A stretch of 29,759 bases of DNA from positions 1-29,759 of the forward strand of contig UQJT01000034.1 in the NCBI GenBank assembly GCA_900541395.1, in the 5' to 3' direction. The DNA comes from an uncultured Desulfovibrio sp. (GTDB lineage Bacteria > Desulfobacterota > Desulfovibrionia > Desulfovibrionales > Desulfovibrionaceae). Made by a program: the position numbers and the translations under genes. Every line of letters starts with the position of its first letter. Position 1 is the first letter of the stretch. The notes below the pieces were generated by a model. That model saw nothing but the letters and a program-made list of their open reading frames with translations. It was not told where the DNA came from and did no database searches. This document shows positions 15,971 to 23,647 of the stretch, in pieces.

Positions 15971-17383
15971 CTATTTCCTGTAGATTTTTACGAGGTTGGT
16001 ACCGCGCCTCGGCTGGCCGGGCGAAGGTTCGCCCGCCGTGATCACCACATCCTCGCCCACGGGAAAATCCGGAGTGGCGGCGATGTAGCGCTGTACCCGA
16101 CGCAGATGGCTGACCTCGGGATTTTCTTCCACAAAGTGAGGGCGGACGCCCCAGGTAAAGTTGAGGGCGTGCAGAACGCCCGCGTCGGGCGTCAGGGCAT
16201 GGATGGTCTGAGACGGGCGGCACGAGGACAAGAGCCGGGCCGACGCGCCGGACATGGAATGGGCCACGATGGCCCGGGCTCCGGTTTTTTCGGCCAGCAA
16301 GCAGGCCGCGTAGGCCAAAAATTCGGGCGGGCCGCTGCCGGCCTCGGGTTCGACCAGTTCGCGCGTCTCCAGCAGATAGCTCTCGGCCTCGGCGGCGATT
16401 TGGCGCATATAGGCCACGGTTTCCACCGGATAATTGCCCATAGCCGTTTCTTCCGACAACATCACGCAATCCGCCCCGTCAAGCACGGCGTTGGCCACGT
16501 CCGTGGTTTCGGCCCGGGTGGGAACGGGACTGTTGACCATGGACAGCAGCATCTGGGTGGCCACGACGACCGGTTTGGAGGCCGCATTGCAGGCTCGGAT
16601 GATGCGTTTCTGCAGGGCGGGCAATTCCGGCAGCGGGCATTCCACGCCCAGATCGCCGCGCGCCACCATGACCATATCGGTTTCGGCCAGGATGGCGTCC
16701 AGATTTTCCACGGCGTTGCGGCGCTCCAGCTTGGCCACTACGGGCAGAGCGCGGCCCGCGGCCCGCAGCAGAGACTTGGCCTGCCGGATGTCTTCGGCGC
16801 TCTGCACAAAGGACACGGCCACCGCGTCCACACCCAGTTCCAGGCCCACGGCCAGATTTTTGCGATCCTTGTCGGTCAGGGCGGGCAGGGCCACGGTTTT
16901 GCCGGGCAGGGCCAGCCCCTTGCGCGACGTGACGATGCCGTTGCCCAAAGCCTCGATAAGCGCCCGACCGTCGGGCAGGCGCTCGCGTACCCGGAACTGA
17001 AGGCCGCCGTCGGCCAGCACCAGGCGGTCGCCCGGCGTCATATCGTTCAGCAGTTGCTGATTGTCGAAGGGCAAACTGGGCACGGAATCGCCCTCCCGCG
17101 CCTCGGGCCCCAGAATAAGCTCATTACCCTTAATAACGGTCAGCGTGTTGCCGGGCAACATGCCGATCCGGATTTTCGGGCCCGGCAGGTCCTGAAGAAT
17201 GGTCAGGGGCTCGCCGCGCTCCCGCTCGATGGAGCGGATGTCGTCCACAATCCGCCGGAAAAAGGGCACGTCGCCGTGGGAAAAATTGAGGCGGAAAACG
17301 GCCACCCCGGCTTCGGCCAGTCGCGCCAGCATGTCGCGCGAACTGGTAGCGGGCCCCACGGTGGCGATAATTTTCGTCCGCAT
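15971..17383 (-). CDS. pyk: Pyruvate kinase
   Basis: Transfers phosphate from phosphoenolpyruvate to ADP, giving ATP and pyruvate, the last step of glycolysis. The 470-residue product has the bacterial length and its key motifs: FRLNFSHGD (R31), the B-domain edge at DLPGPKIR, catalytic K218 and metal-binding E220 in VAKLE, and MVARGDLGVE (about 239-248). It also has CVMLSEETAMGNYP. The C-terminal regulatory domain (KTGARAIVAHSMSG) is present. AAGGA seven bases upstream supports the ATG. It is the first full gene of a tight minus-strand operon with the HD-GYP protein and the large GTPase, and is divergent from the dcw cluster. Confidence 0.95.
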   Translation of the reverse strand: MRTKIIATVGPATSSRDMLARLAEAGVAVFRLNFSHGDVPFFRRIVDDIRSIERERGEPLTILQDLPGPKIRIGMLPGNTLTVIKGNELILGPEAREGDSVPSLPFDNQQLLNDMTPGDRLVLADGGLQFRVRERLPDGRALIEALGNGIVTSRKGLALPGKTVALPALTDKDRKNLAVGLELGVDAVAVSFVQSAEDIRQAKSLLRAAGRALPVVAKLERRNAVENLDAILAETDMVMVARGDLGVECPLPELPALQKRIIRACNAASKPVVVATQMLLSMVNSPVPTRAETTDVANAVLDGADCVMLSEETAMGNYPVETVAYMRQIAAEAESYLLETRELVEPEAGSGPPEFLAYAACLLAEKTGARAIVAHSMSGASARLLSSCRPSQTIHALTPDAGVLHALNFTWGVRPHFVEENPEVSHLRRVQRYIAATPDFPVGEDVVITAGEPSPGQPRRGTNLVKIYRK

Positions 17384-17393
17384 GGCACTATCC

Positions 17394-17540
17394 TTACGTT
17401 ATTCCCACCCCGCAAGCCTGTAACCGTATGCCCGGAGGCCGACGCGCCGTCGCGCGCAATATCCGGCGCGGTCTCCCCCGCATGGCGAAACGGCAAAGCG
17501 TTCCCCCCGTCGAGAATGGTCCGACCGCGCCCCGGCTCAT
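17394..17540 (-). CDS. Possible 48-residue leader peptide upstream of pyk
   Basis: ATG at 17540 follows a purine-rich ribosome site (GGCAGGAAGGAACC), and the frame runs to a TAA ten bases before the pyk ATG. The product is Arg/Gly-rich, without recognisable domains. It could couple ribosomes into pyk or be a chance frame in GC-rich DNA. The main support is the quality of the ribosome site and the placement. Confidence 0.25.
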   Translation of the reverse strand: MSRGAVGPFSTGGTLCRFAMRGRPRRILRATARRPPGIRLQACGVGIT

Positions 17541-17693
17541 GGTTCCTTCCTGCCTTTCCTTTGTCAAAAAACCGGCAAGATGTCGAGTCCGGCGGCCGGG
17601 CCCCCTCTTCCGGCCCGGTCCGCCCTCCGGAACACGGACAAATTTTCCCCGGGTCACAGGCGGCGGAGCCGGACGTTCCCCATCCGGAACGAC

Positions 17694-17725
17694 AAAAAAA
17701 TACCTTTTTCCTCGTCCTTAAAGGT
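17694..17725 (-). terminator. Hairpin with T-run in the pyk leader
   Basis: On the minus strand ACCTTT (17725-17720) pairs with AAAGGT (17707-17702), followed by A and seven T (17700-17694). The loop is 12 bases and the stem only six, so it would be a weak intrinsic terminator. It lies about 310 bases before the pyk ATG, so it could attenuate pyk only if transcription starts further upstream. Confidence 0.3.
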
Positions 17726-17867
17726 GAAAAAAAAAACGCGCGATCCACTCTGCATACCGAAACACGGGAACTTTCCGGACGGTCGGCGGCGACGCCCGAC
17801 TTACGTCGGCGCGCCACTTTATCACTCGCCTCCGGCTGAAAACAAAACCGCCAATAACAGACTAACA

Positions 17868-17882
17868 TGTGGAAATTTCACA
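17868..17882. promoter_or_regulatory. CRP/FNR-superfamily-like or Rex-like palindrome
   Basis: TGTGGAAATTTCACA is an inverted repeat with one mismatched pair, of the TGTG-N7-CACA kind. Its half-sites resemble those of CRP-like regulators and of Rex (TTGTGA...TCACAA), but the spacing is one base shorter than canonical for both. It lies between the putative pyk start region and the dcw promoter, so it could act on either unit. Confidence 0.3.
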
Positions 17883-17949
17883 ATAAAAAAGCGTTGTTTC
17901 GACTCGGAGACATGCGATGCGTCTCACGTGCCCGTGCAGCGCCCCTCTA

Positions 17950-17978
17950 TTGACACCATCGGGCTTTTGGAAGATTGT
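17950..17978 (+). promoter_or_regulatory. Candidate dcw promoter upstream of mraZ
   Basis: A perfect TTGACA (17950-17955) is followed after 17 bases by GATTGT (17973-17978), a weak 3/6 -10. Transcription would begin at about 17985, inside the MraZ-box repeats, which would fit repression by MraZ. The -35 is strong; the -10 call is tentative. Confidence 0.5.
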
Positions 17979-18006
17979 GGGAAAAAGTGGTAAGAAGTGG
18001 GACAAA
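17977..18006 (+). promoter_or_regulatory. MraZ-box array (three 10-bp direct repeats)
   Basis: Three consecutive 10-base units, GTGGGAAAAA, GTGGTAAGAA and GTGGGACAAA, end one base before the mraZ ATG. MraZ is known in other bacteria to bind TGGG direct repeats at 10-bp spacing upstream of its own gene. The middle copy has TGGT rather than TGGG. Autoregulation of the dcw cluster is inferred. The array also occupies the ribosome-binding region, and no separate Shine-Dalgarno sequence is seen. Confidence 0.8.
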
Positions 18007-18007
18007 C

Positions 18008-18517
18008 ATGTATTTCAGAGGCCGATCTTCCCGCAGCCTGGACCCCAAGGGCCGCCTTATGCTTCCGCCGGAATTCCGCGAAAGCCTTGCGGCGCGCGGA
18101 CGCGCGTGCGCCGATCCCGGCGTCCGTTCGGAGGCGGCCCCGGCTCCTACCGAGGGCGAGGAAGTACGCTTCGTCATCACCACCTACGACGGCTGCCTGG
18201 TGGCCTATCCCTGGGCCGACTGGGAGGATCTGGAACAGAAATTCGCCCGTCTGCCCAATCCCTCGCCCAAGGTACGCGCCTTTCGTCGTCTGTTCATAGG
18301 CGGGGCCGAAGTGCAGACCCTGGACGCCCAAGGCAGGGTGCGCCTTTCACAGGATCACCGCGACTACGCCCGCCTGGGCAAAGAGGTTATGGTTCTGGGC
18401 CTCATCAACCGTTTTGAGTTGTGGAACCCCGAAGCTCTCAAAGCAACCATGGATGCGCAGAAGCTGGACGACGTAACGGATGAACTGGCCGCCAGCGGCA
18501 TCGATTTCGCCCTCTGA
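18008..18517 (+). CDS. mraZ: Transcriptional regulator MraZ
   Basis: The first gene of the dcw cluster, a DNA-binding protein built of two SpoVT-AbrB-like repeats that assembles into a ring and controls its own operon. The product is 169 residues, longer than the usual 145-150. The extra length is a polar insertion after the first [17 protein letters not shown] repeat (about residues 29-50, rich in Ala, Arg, Pro and Glu). The second repeat has [17 protein letters not shown] and ends with FELWNPE. The ATG at 18008 is preferred because the protein starts [16 protein letters not shown] as in the family, and because the MraZ boxes end immediately upstream. Confidence 0.93.
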   Translation: MYFRGRSSRSLDPKGRLMLPPEFRESLAARGRACADPGVRSEAAPAPTEGEEVRFVITTYDGCLVAYPWADWEDLEQKFARLPNPSPKVRAFRRLFIGGAEVQTLDAQGRVRLSQDHRDYARLGKEVMVLGLINRFELWNPEALKATMDAQKLDDVTDELAASGIDFAL

Positions 18518-18537
18518 CGCGTTTTTCGCTGTGCTCA

Positions 18538-18556
18538 CGCCCCTCCCTCAGGGGCG
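18538..18556 (+). other. Hairpin between mraZ and rsmH
   Basis: CGCCCCT (18538-18544) and AGGGGCG (18550-18556) form a 7-bp stem with a 5-base loop in the 81-base mraZ-rsmH gap. No U-tract follows, so it may be a processing or stability element, or a weak pause site, rather than a terminator. Confidence 0.35.
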
Positions 18557-18598
18557 CACAGGTCAACTTTTCAGCAACCTTTTAAGTCCACACCGCCC

Positions 18599-19663
18599 AT
18601 GAACGTGTCCGCCTCTTCCGTCACTCCCCACACGGCCGAGCATCATCCCGTGCTGCTCGACGAAGTGCTCGACGCCCTGGCTCCCCGTCCGGGCGGGCGG
18701 TACGTGGACGGCACGTTGGGGCTGGCCGGGCACGCCTCGGCCCTGATGGAGCGCACCGGAGGCGAAGCCTGGTTGTGCGGTCTGGACCGCGACCCCCAGG
18801 CCAGGGCCAGAGCCGCCGAACGGCTGGCGCCCTGGGGCGATCGCTGCCGTTTGTTCGCCTCCACCTTCGACCGTTTCGCCGACGCCCTGGACGAATTGGG
18901 TTGGGACACGGCGGACGGCTTTCTGCTCGATCTCGGCGTATCCTCGCTGCAGCTCGATGTGGCCGAACGCGGCTTCAGCCTGCACGGCGACGGCCCCCTG
19001 GACATGCGCATGGACATGGGCACCCTGCCCCGGCCGGGCCTGGCCCCGCAGACAGCCTCCGCCCGCACCCTGGTCAACCGGGCCGACTATCACACCCTGA
19101 AACACCTTATCGAGGAATACGGCGAAGACCCTCAGGCCGGACGTATCGCCAAGGCCATTGTGGAAGCCCGCGACCGCGCTCCCATTGAAACCACGGCCGA
19201 GCTGGCCGACATCGTGCGCATGGCCTATCCGGCCAAGTGGAGAGCCTCGGCCCGCAATCACCCGGCCACCCGCACCTTTCAGGCTCTGCGCATGGCTGTC
19301 AACGACGAGTTGGGCCAACTGGAGCGTTTTCTCGACGCCGTGCTGCCCCGGTTGGCGCCGGGCGGACGTATCGCCGTCATTTCCTTCCATTCTTTGGAAG
19401 ACAGGGCTGTCAAGCAGCGCTTCCGCCTGTGGAGCACGGACTGCCTGTGCCCGCCCCATCTGCCCCGCTGCGTGTGCGGACACAAGGCCGAGGTGCGGCT
19501 CGTCACCCGCAGGCCCATCCTCCCCACGCGGGAGGAAAGCATCCGCAACCCTCGCGCGTCCAGCGCCAAACTACGGGTGGCGGAAAAAACGGGAGGAGCG
19601 GAAGCGACCCCGCCGCCCGTTGCTCACGGCGAATCTTCCGCCCGGAGATCCGACCATGAATAA
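18599..19663 (+). CDS. rsmH: 16S rRNA m4C1402 N4-methyltransferase RsmH (MraW)
   Basis: Methylates N4 of C1402 in the decoding centre of 16S rRNA using SAM. The 354-residue product contains HHPVLLDEVLDAL and the SAM loop VDGTLGLAGHA, where many homologues have GGGGH. FLLDLGVSSLQLD, FSLHGDGPLDMRMD and the late ISFHSLEDRAVKQRF motif are also family hallmarks. Four cysteines in CLCPPHLPRCVCGHK could bind a metal. No clear ribosome-binding site precedes the ATG; the hallmark N-terminal sequence starts only about 15 residues in, so the exact start is a little uncertain. Its last eight bases overlap the next gene. Confidence 0.93.
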   Translation: MNVSASSVTPHTAEHHPVLLDEVLDALAPRPGGRYVDGTLGLAGHASALMERTGGEAWLCGLDRDPQARARAAERLAPWGDRCRLFASTFDRFADALDELGWDTADGFLLDLGVSSLQLDVAERGFSLHGDGPLDMRMDMGTLPRPGLAPQTASARTLVNRADYHTLKHLIEEYGEDPQAGRIAKAIVEARDRAPIETTAELADIVRMAYPAKWRASARNHPATRTFQALRMAVNDELGQLERFLDAVLPRLAPGGRIAVISFHSLEDRAVKQRFRLWSTDCLCPPHLPRCVCGHKAEVRLVTRRPILPTREESIRNPRASSAKLRVAEKTGGAEATPPPVAHGESSARRSDHE

Positions 19664-20009
19664 CGGAACGTCCACCCTGGGCAGCGGCGGCTGGCTGCTG
19701 ACGCTCATCGTGTCGTTGCTGTTCAGCATGGTGCTGGGTCTGGCCCTGGTCTGGCTGAGCATAGACCGCAACGATACGGCCTACGGCATTCATAAGATGC
19801 AGGCCCGGGTGGAGGAAGTCCGGGCCCATGTGGGCAAGCTGGAAGTGGAGCGCGACAGTTTGCTGTCGCCGTATGTACTGGGCCGCAAGGCCGAACAACT
19901 GGGCATGGGCATGGCCGATCCCGGGCAGGTGCGCCGTTTGGAAGTGCCCGCCCCCGCCGCTCCCGGCGAGGGGGCGGATAACGCGGCGCGCCGCGCGGAA
20001 ACCAAGTGA
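19656..20009 (+). CDS. ftsL: FtsL-like cell-division protein
   Basis: A 117-residue single-pass membrane protein. A short cytoplasmic N-terminus precedes a hydrophobic helix at about residues 12-37, followed by a charged helical stretch (KMQARVEEVRAHVGKLEVER) likely to form a short coiled coil, then LGRKAEQLGM. Size, topology and position between rsmH and ftsI fit FtsL, which with its partner links FtsW/FtsI to the divisome. FtsL sequences diverge strongly, so identification rests on context and architecture. GGAG (19644-19647) eight bases upstream supports the start inside the end of rsmH. The C-terminus is Ala/Pro-rich and probably disordered. Confidence 0.75.
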   Translation: MNNGTSTLGSGGWLLTLIVSLLFSMVLGLALVWLSIDRNDTAYGIHKMQARVEEVRAHVGKLEVERDSLLSPYVLGRKAEQLGMGMADPGQVRRLEVPAPAAPGEGADNAARRAETK

Positions 20010-20023
20010 CCTCGAGGATCGGT

Positions 20024-22114
20024 ATGCGTTCCACCAGCACCCTTTCCACCCGGAAAACCCGTCTCAAGCCGAACCGGCGCGCCGCCGCCCGGGAACGGGC
20101 CCCGCGCCCTTCTCCGTGGAGCGGCGTGGACTGGCAGCAGGTGCGCTTCCGGCTGGCGGCCGGATTATTCGCCGGGCTGTGGGTCATCTTGTGGTGCCGG
20201 GCCTTCTACGTGCAGCTTATTCTCGGCCCCGATCTCGAAACCATGGCCGAACGTCAGCACTCGTACACCGAACTGGTCGAGGCGCGGCGCGGCAATATTT
20301 ACGATCGCAACGGCCAGGTTCTGGCCCGCAGCGTGGAGTGTCGCTCGGTATACGCCAATCCGCGCGAAGTGGCGGACGCCGGAGCGGCCGCCGCCGCTCT
20401 GGCTCCGCTTCTGAACGAGGACCCGACCACTCTGCGCCGCCGGTTGAGCCAGGACCGTTCCTTCGTGTGGCTGGCCCGCAAGGTGGACGACGCCACGGCG
20501 CTGGCCGTGCAGAAAGCCGACCTGGCGGGCGTGGGTCTGACCCGCGAATACGAACGAGTGTACCCCTTCAAACATCTGGCCGGGCAACTGCTCGGCTTCG
20601 TGGGCCTGGACAACAAAGGTCTGGAGGGGCTGGAACGCTCCTTCGACAGCGTATTGGCGGGCATCACCCAGCGCAACGTCATCCAGCGCGACGGCACGGG
20701 GCGCAGTTTTTACCTGGACAGCGAGGGCGACAACCGGGGCGAGGATCTGTACCTCACCCTGGACGTGCAGCTTCAGTTCATCGCCGAAGATGTCATCGCC
20801 GAGGCGGTGGAATACGCCAAGGCCCGCTGGGGCGGCGTGATCATCGCCGACGTGGCCACCGGCGACGTGCTGGCCTGGGCCCAATATCCCTTTTTCAACC
20901 CCAACAACTTCCGGCACTCCACGCCGTCCGAATACCGCAACCGTCTGGCCGCCGACGCCCTGGAGCCCGGCTCCACGCTCAAGCCCTTCCTCATGGCCGC
21001 CGCCCTGGAGGAAGGCATCATTACCAAAGATACCGAATTCTTCTGCGAAAACGGCATGTGGAAAACCAAGAAAACCGTCATCCGCGACGACGGCCGGGCT
21101 TACGGCGACCTCAAGGCGGCCAAAATCCTGCCCTATTCGAGCAATATCGGCATGGCCAAAATAGCTCTGGAAGTGGGCGCGCCCACCTATTACGCCTACC
21201 TCACCCGCCTCGGCTTCGGCCAACGCACGGGCATCGGCGTGGGTGAAAGCCGGGGTATCGTGCGCCAGCCCCAGGACTGGAGCGAGGTGGACCTGATGTC
21301 GGCCGGATTCGGGCAGAGCGTGTCCGTGACCGGGGTTCAGATGGCCCAGGCCTACGCCACCCTGGCGGGCGGCGGTCAGTTCCGGCCCCTGCGCCTGGTC
21401 ATGGACGCGGAGGGCCATGCCACCAGCGGCGCGGAGCAGCGCATTTTCAGCCGGGCCACCGCCGACGCCGTTCTGCGCATGTTGGAAGACACCGTGGACG
21501 GCGACGGCACGGGCAAACGCGCCCGCATTCCGGGCCTGCACGTGGCCGGCAAGACCGGCACGGCCCAGAAGGCCGAGCCCGGTCACGCGGGGGGCTACGG
21601 CGACAAGCGCACCGCCAGCTTCGGGGGCATCGTGCCCTCGGACAAGCCGCGTTACGTGATTTACGTCATTCTGGACGAGCCCACCACCACCCAATATGGG
21701 GGGGTGCTGGCCGCGCCCGTGTTCCAGAAAGTGGCCAGCCGCGCTCTGGCCTACGGGGGCTATCTGCCCGACGTGGTATTCGCCACGGACGACACGCCCC
21801 GCCCGAACGCGGGCGGCCGCTCCGCCGCGCGGGGCCAAAGCGTGATCCGGACGGCCGAACGCGGTATAGCGCCCGACGTGTGCGGACAAAGCCTGCGCCG
21901 GGCCACGGAGCTGTTTGCGCAGGCGGGCGTGGTGCCCGAGGTGAAAGGCGACGGACTGGTGGTTGTTCGCCAGGAACCGGCGGCCGGGAGTCCCTGTCTG
22001 GATAAAAACGGCAAACCGTTGCCCTGTGTGGTGTGGATGGCTGACGAGGAAGGCGACGCCGAACTGACGGCCCGGGCGGAGAACGCGGAGTCCCGGGCGG
22101 CGGCCACACGCTGA
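20024..22114 (+). CDS. ftsI: Septal peptidoglycan transpeptidase FtsI (PBP3) with PASTA domain
   Basis: A class B penicillin-binding protein that cross-links septal peptidoglycan together with FtsW. From the ATG at 20024 it has 696 residues: a basic N-terminus, one membrane helix (about 43-67), the pedestal domain starting RRGNIYDRNG, and the transpeptidase domain. The catalytic motifs are S317-TL-K320, S372-S-N374 and K510-T-G512. After it comes a PASTA-like domain (about residues 612-660) and a polar tail. GAGGA (20014-20018) six bases upstream favours this ATG; a GTG at 20006 overlapping the ftsL stop would add six residues. A C-terminal PASTA domain is not found in enterobacterial FtsI and is more like Gram-positive or deltaproteobacterial versions. 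Confidence 0.94.
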   Translation: MRSTSTLSTRKTRLKPNRRAAARERAPRPSPWSGVDWQQVRFRLAAGLFAGLWVILWCRAFYVQLILGPDLETMAERQHSYTELVEARRGNIYDRNGQVLARSVECRSVYANPREVADAGAAAAALAPLLNEDPTTLRRRLSQDRSFVWLARKVDDATALAVQKADLAGVGLTREYERVYPFKHLAGQLLGFVGLDNKGLEGLERSFDSVLAGITQRNVIQRDGTGRSFYLDSEGDNRGEDLYLTLDVQLQFIAEDVIAEAVEYAKARWGGVIIADVATGDVLAWAQYPFFNPNNFRHSTPSEYRNRLAADALEPGSTLKPFLMAAALEEGIITKDTEFFCENGMWKTKKTVIRDDGRAYGDLKAAKILPYSSNIGMAKIALEVGAPTYYAYLTRLGFGQRTGIGVGESRGIVRQPQDWSEVDLMSAGFGQSVSVTGVQMAQAYATLAGGGQFRPLRLVMDAEGHATSGAEQRIFSRATADAVLRMLEDTVDGDGTGKRARIPGLHVAGKTGTAQKAEPGHAGGYGDKRTASFGGIVPSDKPRYVIYVILDEPTTTQYGGVLAAPVFQKVASRALAYGGYLPDVVFATDDTPRPNAGGRSAARGQSVIRTAERGIAPDVCGQSLRRATELFAQAGVVPEVKGDGLVVVRQEPAAGSPCLDKNGKPLPCVVWMADEEGDAELTARAENAESRAAATR

Positions 22115-22147
22115 CGCGGATCGGGCTTTTCAAGGACGGAATCCATC

Positions 22148-23647
22148 ATGGCGATATATACTTTGGCTCAACTCTGCGACGAACTGACCCGCACGGGCGG
22201 CCGCATCCGTACCGATTCGCGCGACGTGCGGCCCGGCGACATTTTTGTCGTCCTGCCCGGCGCGGCCCCGGATCAGCCGGACCGGAGCGCCGAACACGCG
22301 GCCGACGCCCTGACGCGCGGCGCGAAAACAATGGTGCTCACGCCCTCCCTGGCGGCCGATCTGTCCGAAGTCGCCGCCGATCTGGTCGTGGTGGACGACA
22401 CCCGCCTCGCCCTGGGGGACATGGCCGCCGCCCTGCATCACACGGCGAGTCTGCCCTTTCCCCTCATCGGCGTCACCGGCACCAACGGCAAGACCACCTG
22501 CGCCTATCTGTTGGAACATCTGTACCGTTCCACGGGGCGCGCGGTCGGCGTGATGGGCACGGTCAGCTATCGTTGGCCCGGCCATGATGAACCCGCGCCC
22601 CTGACCACGCCGGGTTGCCTGGCCATCCACGAAAATCTGGCCGCCATGCGCGCGGCGGGCGTGGCGGCGGCCGTTATGGAAGTGTCTTCCCACGCTCTCG
22701 ATCAACGCCGCGTGGCCGGTTTGAGCTTCGCCGGGGCCCTGTTCACCAATCTGACCCAGGACCATCTGGACTACCACGGCGACATGGAACGCTATTTCGA
22801 GGCCAAACGCCGCTTGTTCCTCGACACGCCCGAACGCGACAAAGCCGTGGCGATCAACGCCGACGACGCCTACGGCCGCCGCCTGCTGAACGACATGCCC
22901 GGCGCGGCGGGATACGGGCTGACCGAACGCCGCGCGAACCGTCCTTTTCTGGCGGGCGAACTGCTGGCCGATACGCCCGACGGCCTGCGTCTGCGCCTGG
23001 CCTGGCGAAACGGGAGCGAGCGCGTGACCTGGGAACTGACCTCCCCCCTGGTGGGCCGTCACAACGCGGCCAATCTGATGGCCGTCATGACGTTGGCCCT
23101 GCAGTCGGGCTTCACGCCCGGAGATTTTGTCTGCTTCCACGATTTTTACGGGGTATCCGGTCGCCTGGAGCGCATCCCCGCCCCATCCGGCGACAGCGGC
23201 GCCAGGGGCGCGGGCGTGGGGATTTTTGTGGACTACGCCCACACCCCCGACGCCCTGGTCCGCGCTCAAGAAGCCCTGCGCGACGCGGGCTTCGCCCGGG
23301 TAATCACCGTGTTCGGCTGCGGCGGCGACCGCGACCGCACCAAACGGCCTTTGATGGGCAAGGCTGTGGCCGACGCCAGCGACGTGGCCGTAGTCACCTC
23401 GGACAATCCCCGCACCGAGAACCCCGAAGCCATTATCGACGACATCATGCCCGGTCTGGCCGACGCGGCCGAAGTCCACCGCGAAAGCGACCGTCGCAAG
23501 GCCCTGGCCCTGGCCCTCGAACTGGCCCGGCCGGGCGACGCCCTGTTGGTGGCGGGCAAAGGCCACGAGCCGTACCAGATCATCGGCACGGTCAAACATC
23601 CCTTCAGCGATCAAGGCATACTCAAGGAGTTGCTCTCGTGCGAATGA
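22148..23647 (+). CDS. murE: UDP-MurNAc-L-Ala-D-Glu:meso-DAP ligase
   Basis: Adds the third residue of the peptidoglycan stem peptide using ATP, in the cytoplasm. The 499-residue product has the three Mur-ligase domains: an N-terminal UDP-binding part (TDSRDVRPGDIFV), the ATP loop GVTGTNGKTT (about 108-117), NLTQDHLDYHGDMERYFEAK around the carbamylated-Lys region, and a C-terminal domain. The D419-NPR422 motif is diagnostic of enzymes that accept meso-DAP rather than lysine, matching the DAP dehydrogenase in this window. AGGACGG about ten bases before the ATG is the likely ribosome site. The end overlaps murF by ten bases. Confidence 0.96.
   Translation: MAIYTLAQLCDELTRTGGRIRTDSRDVRPGDIFVVLPGAAPDQPDRSAEHAADALTRGAKTMVLTPSLAADLSEVAADLVVVDDTRLALGDMAAALHHTASLPFPLIGVTGTNGKTTCAYLLEHLYRSTGRAVGVMGTVSYRWPGHDEPAPLTTPGCLAIHENLAAMRAAGVAAAVMEVSSHALDQRRVAGLSFAGALFTNLTQDHLDYHGDMERYFEAKRRLFLDTPERDKAVAINADDAYGRRLLNDMPGAAGYGLTERRANRPFLAGELLADTPDGLRLRLAWRNGSERVTWELTSPLVGRHNAANLMAVMTLALQSGFTPGDFVCFHDFYGVSGRLERIPAPSGDSGARGAGVGIFVDYAHTPDALVRAQEALRDAGFARVITVFGCGGDRDRTKRPLMGKAVADASDVAVVTSDNPRTENPEAIIDDIMPGLADAAEVHRESDRRKALALALELARPGDALLVAGKGHEPYQIIGTVKHPFSDQGILKELLSCE

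Larger units (their letters stand above)
17384..18007. other. Divergent pyk / mraZ intergenic region
   Basis: This 624-base stretch holds no clear conventional gene. On the plus strand near its right end are the likely dcw promoter and MraZ boxes. On the minus strand it forms the pyk leader, with a possible 48-codon leader frame and a hairpin with a T-run. A weak minus-strand promoter is possible near 17822-17850 (TTGTTT, 16 bases, GATAAA). A small CRP-like palindrome lies at 17868-17882. The central part is otherwise unremarkable. Confidence 0.55.

Noticed and set aside
17545..17567. TTGACA on the minus strand as a pyk -35 element
   Set aside because: No -10-like hexamer lies 16-18 bases downstream; the region is the ribosome site of the small leader frame.
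15935..17839. Plus-strand open frame of 634 codons opposite pyruvate kinase
   Set aside because: Same reason: it is complementary to pyk, has biased His/Gly/Gln composition, no family features and no ribosome site.
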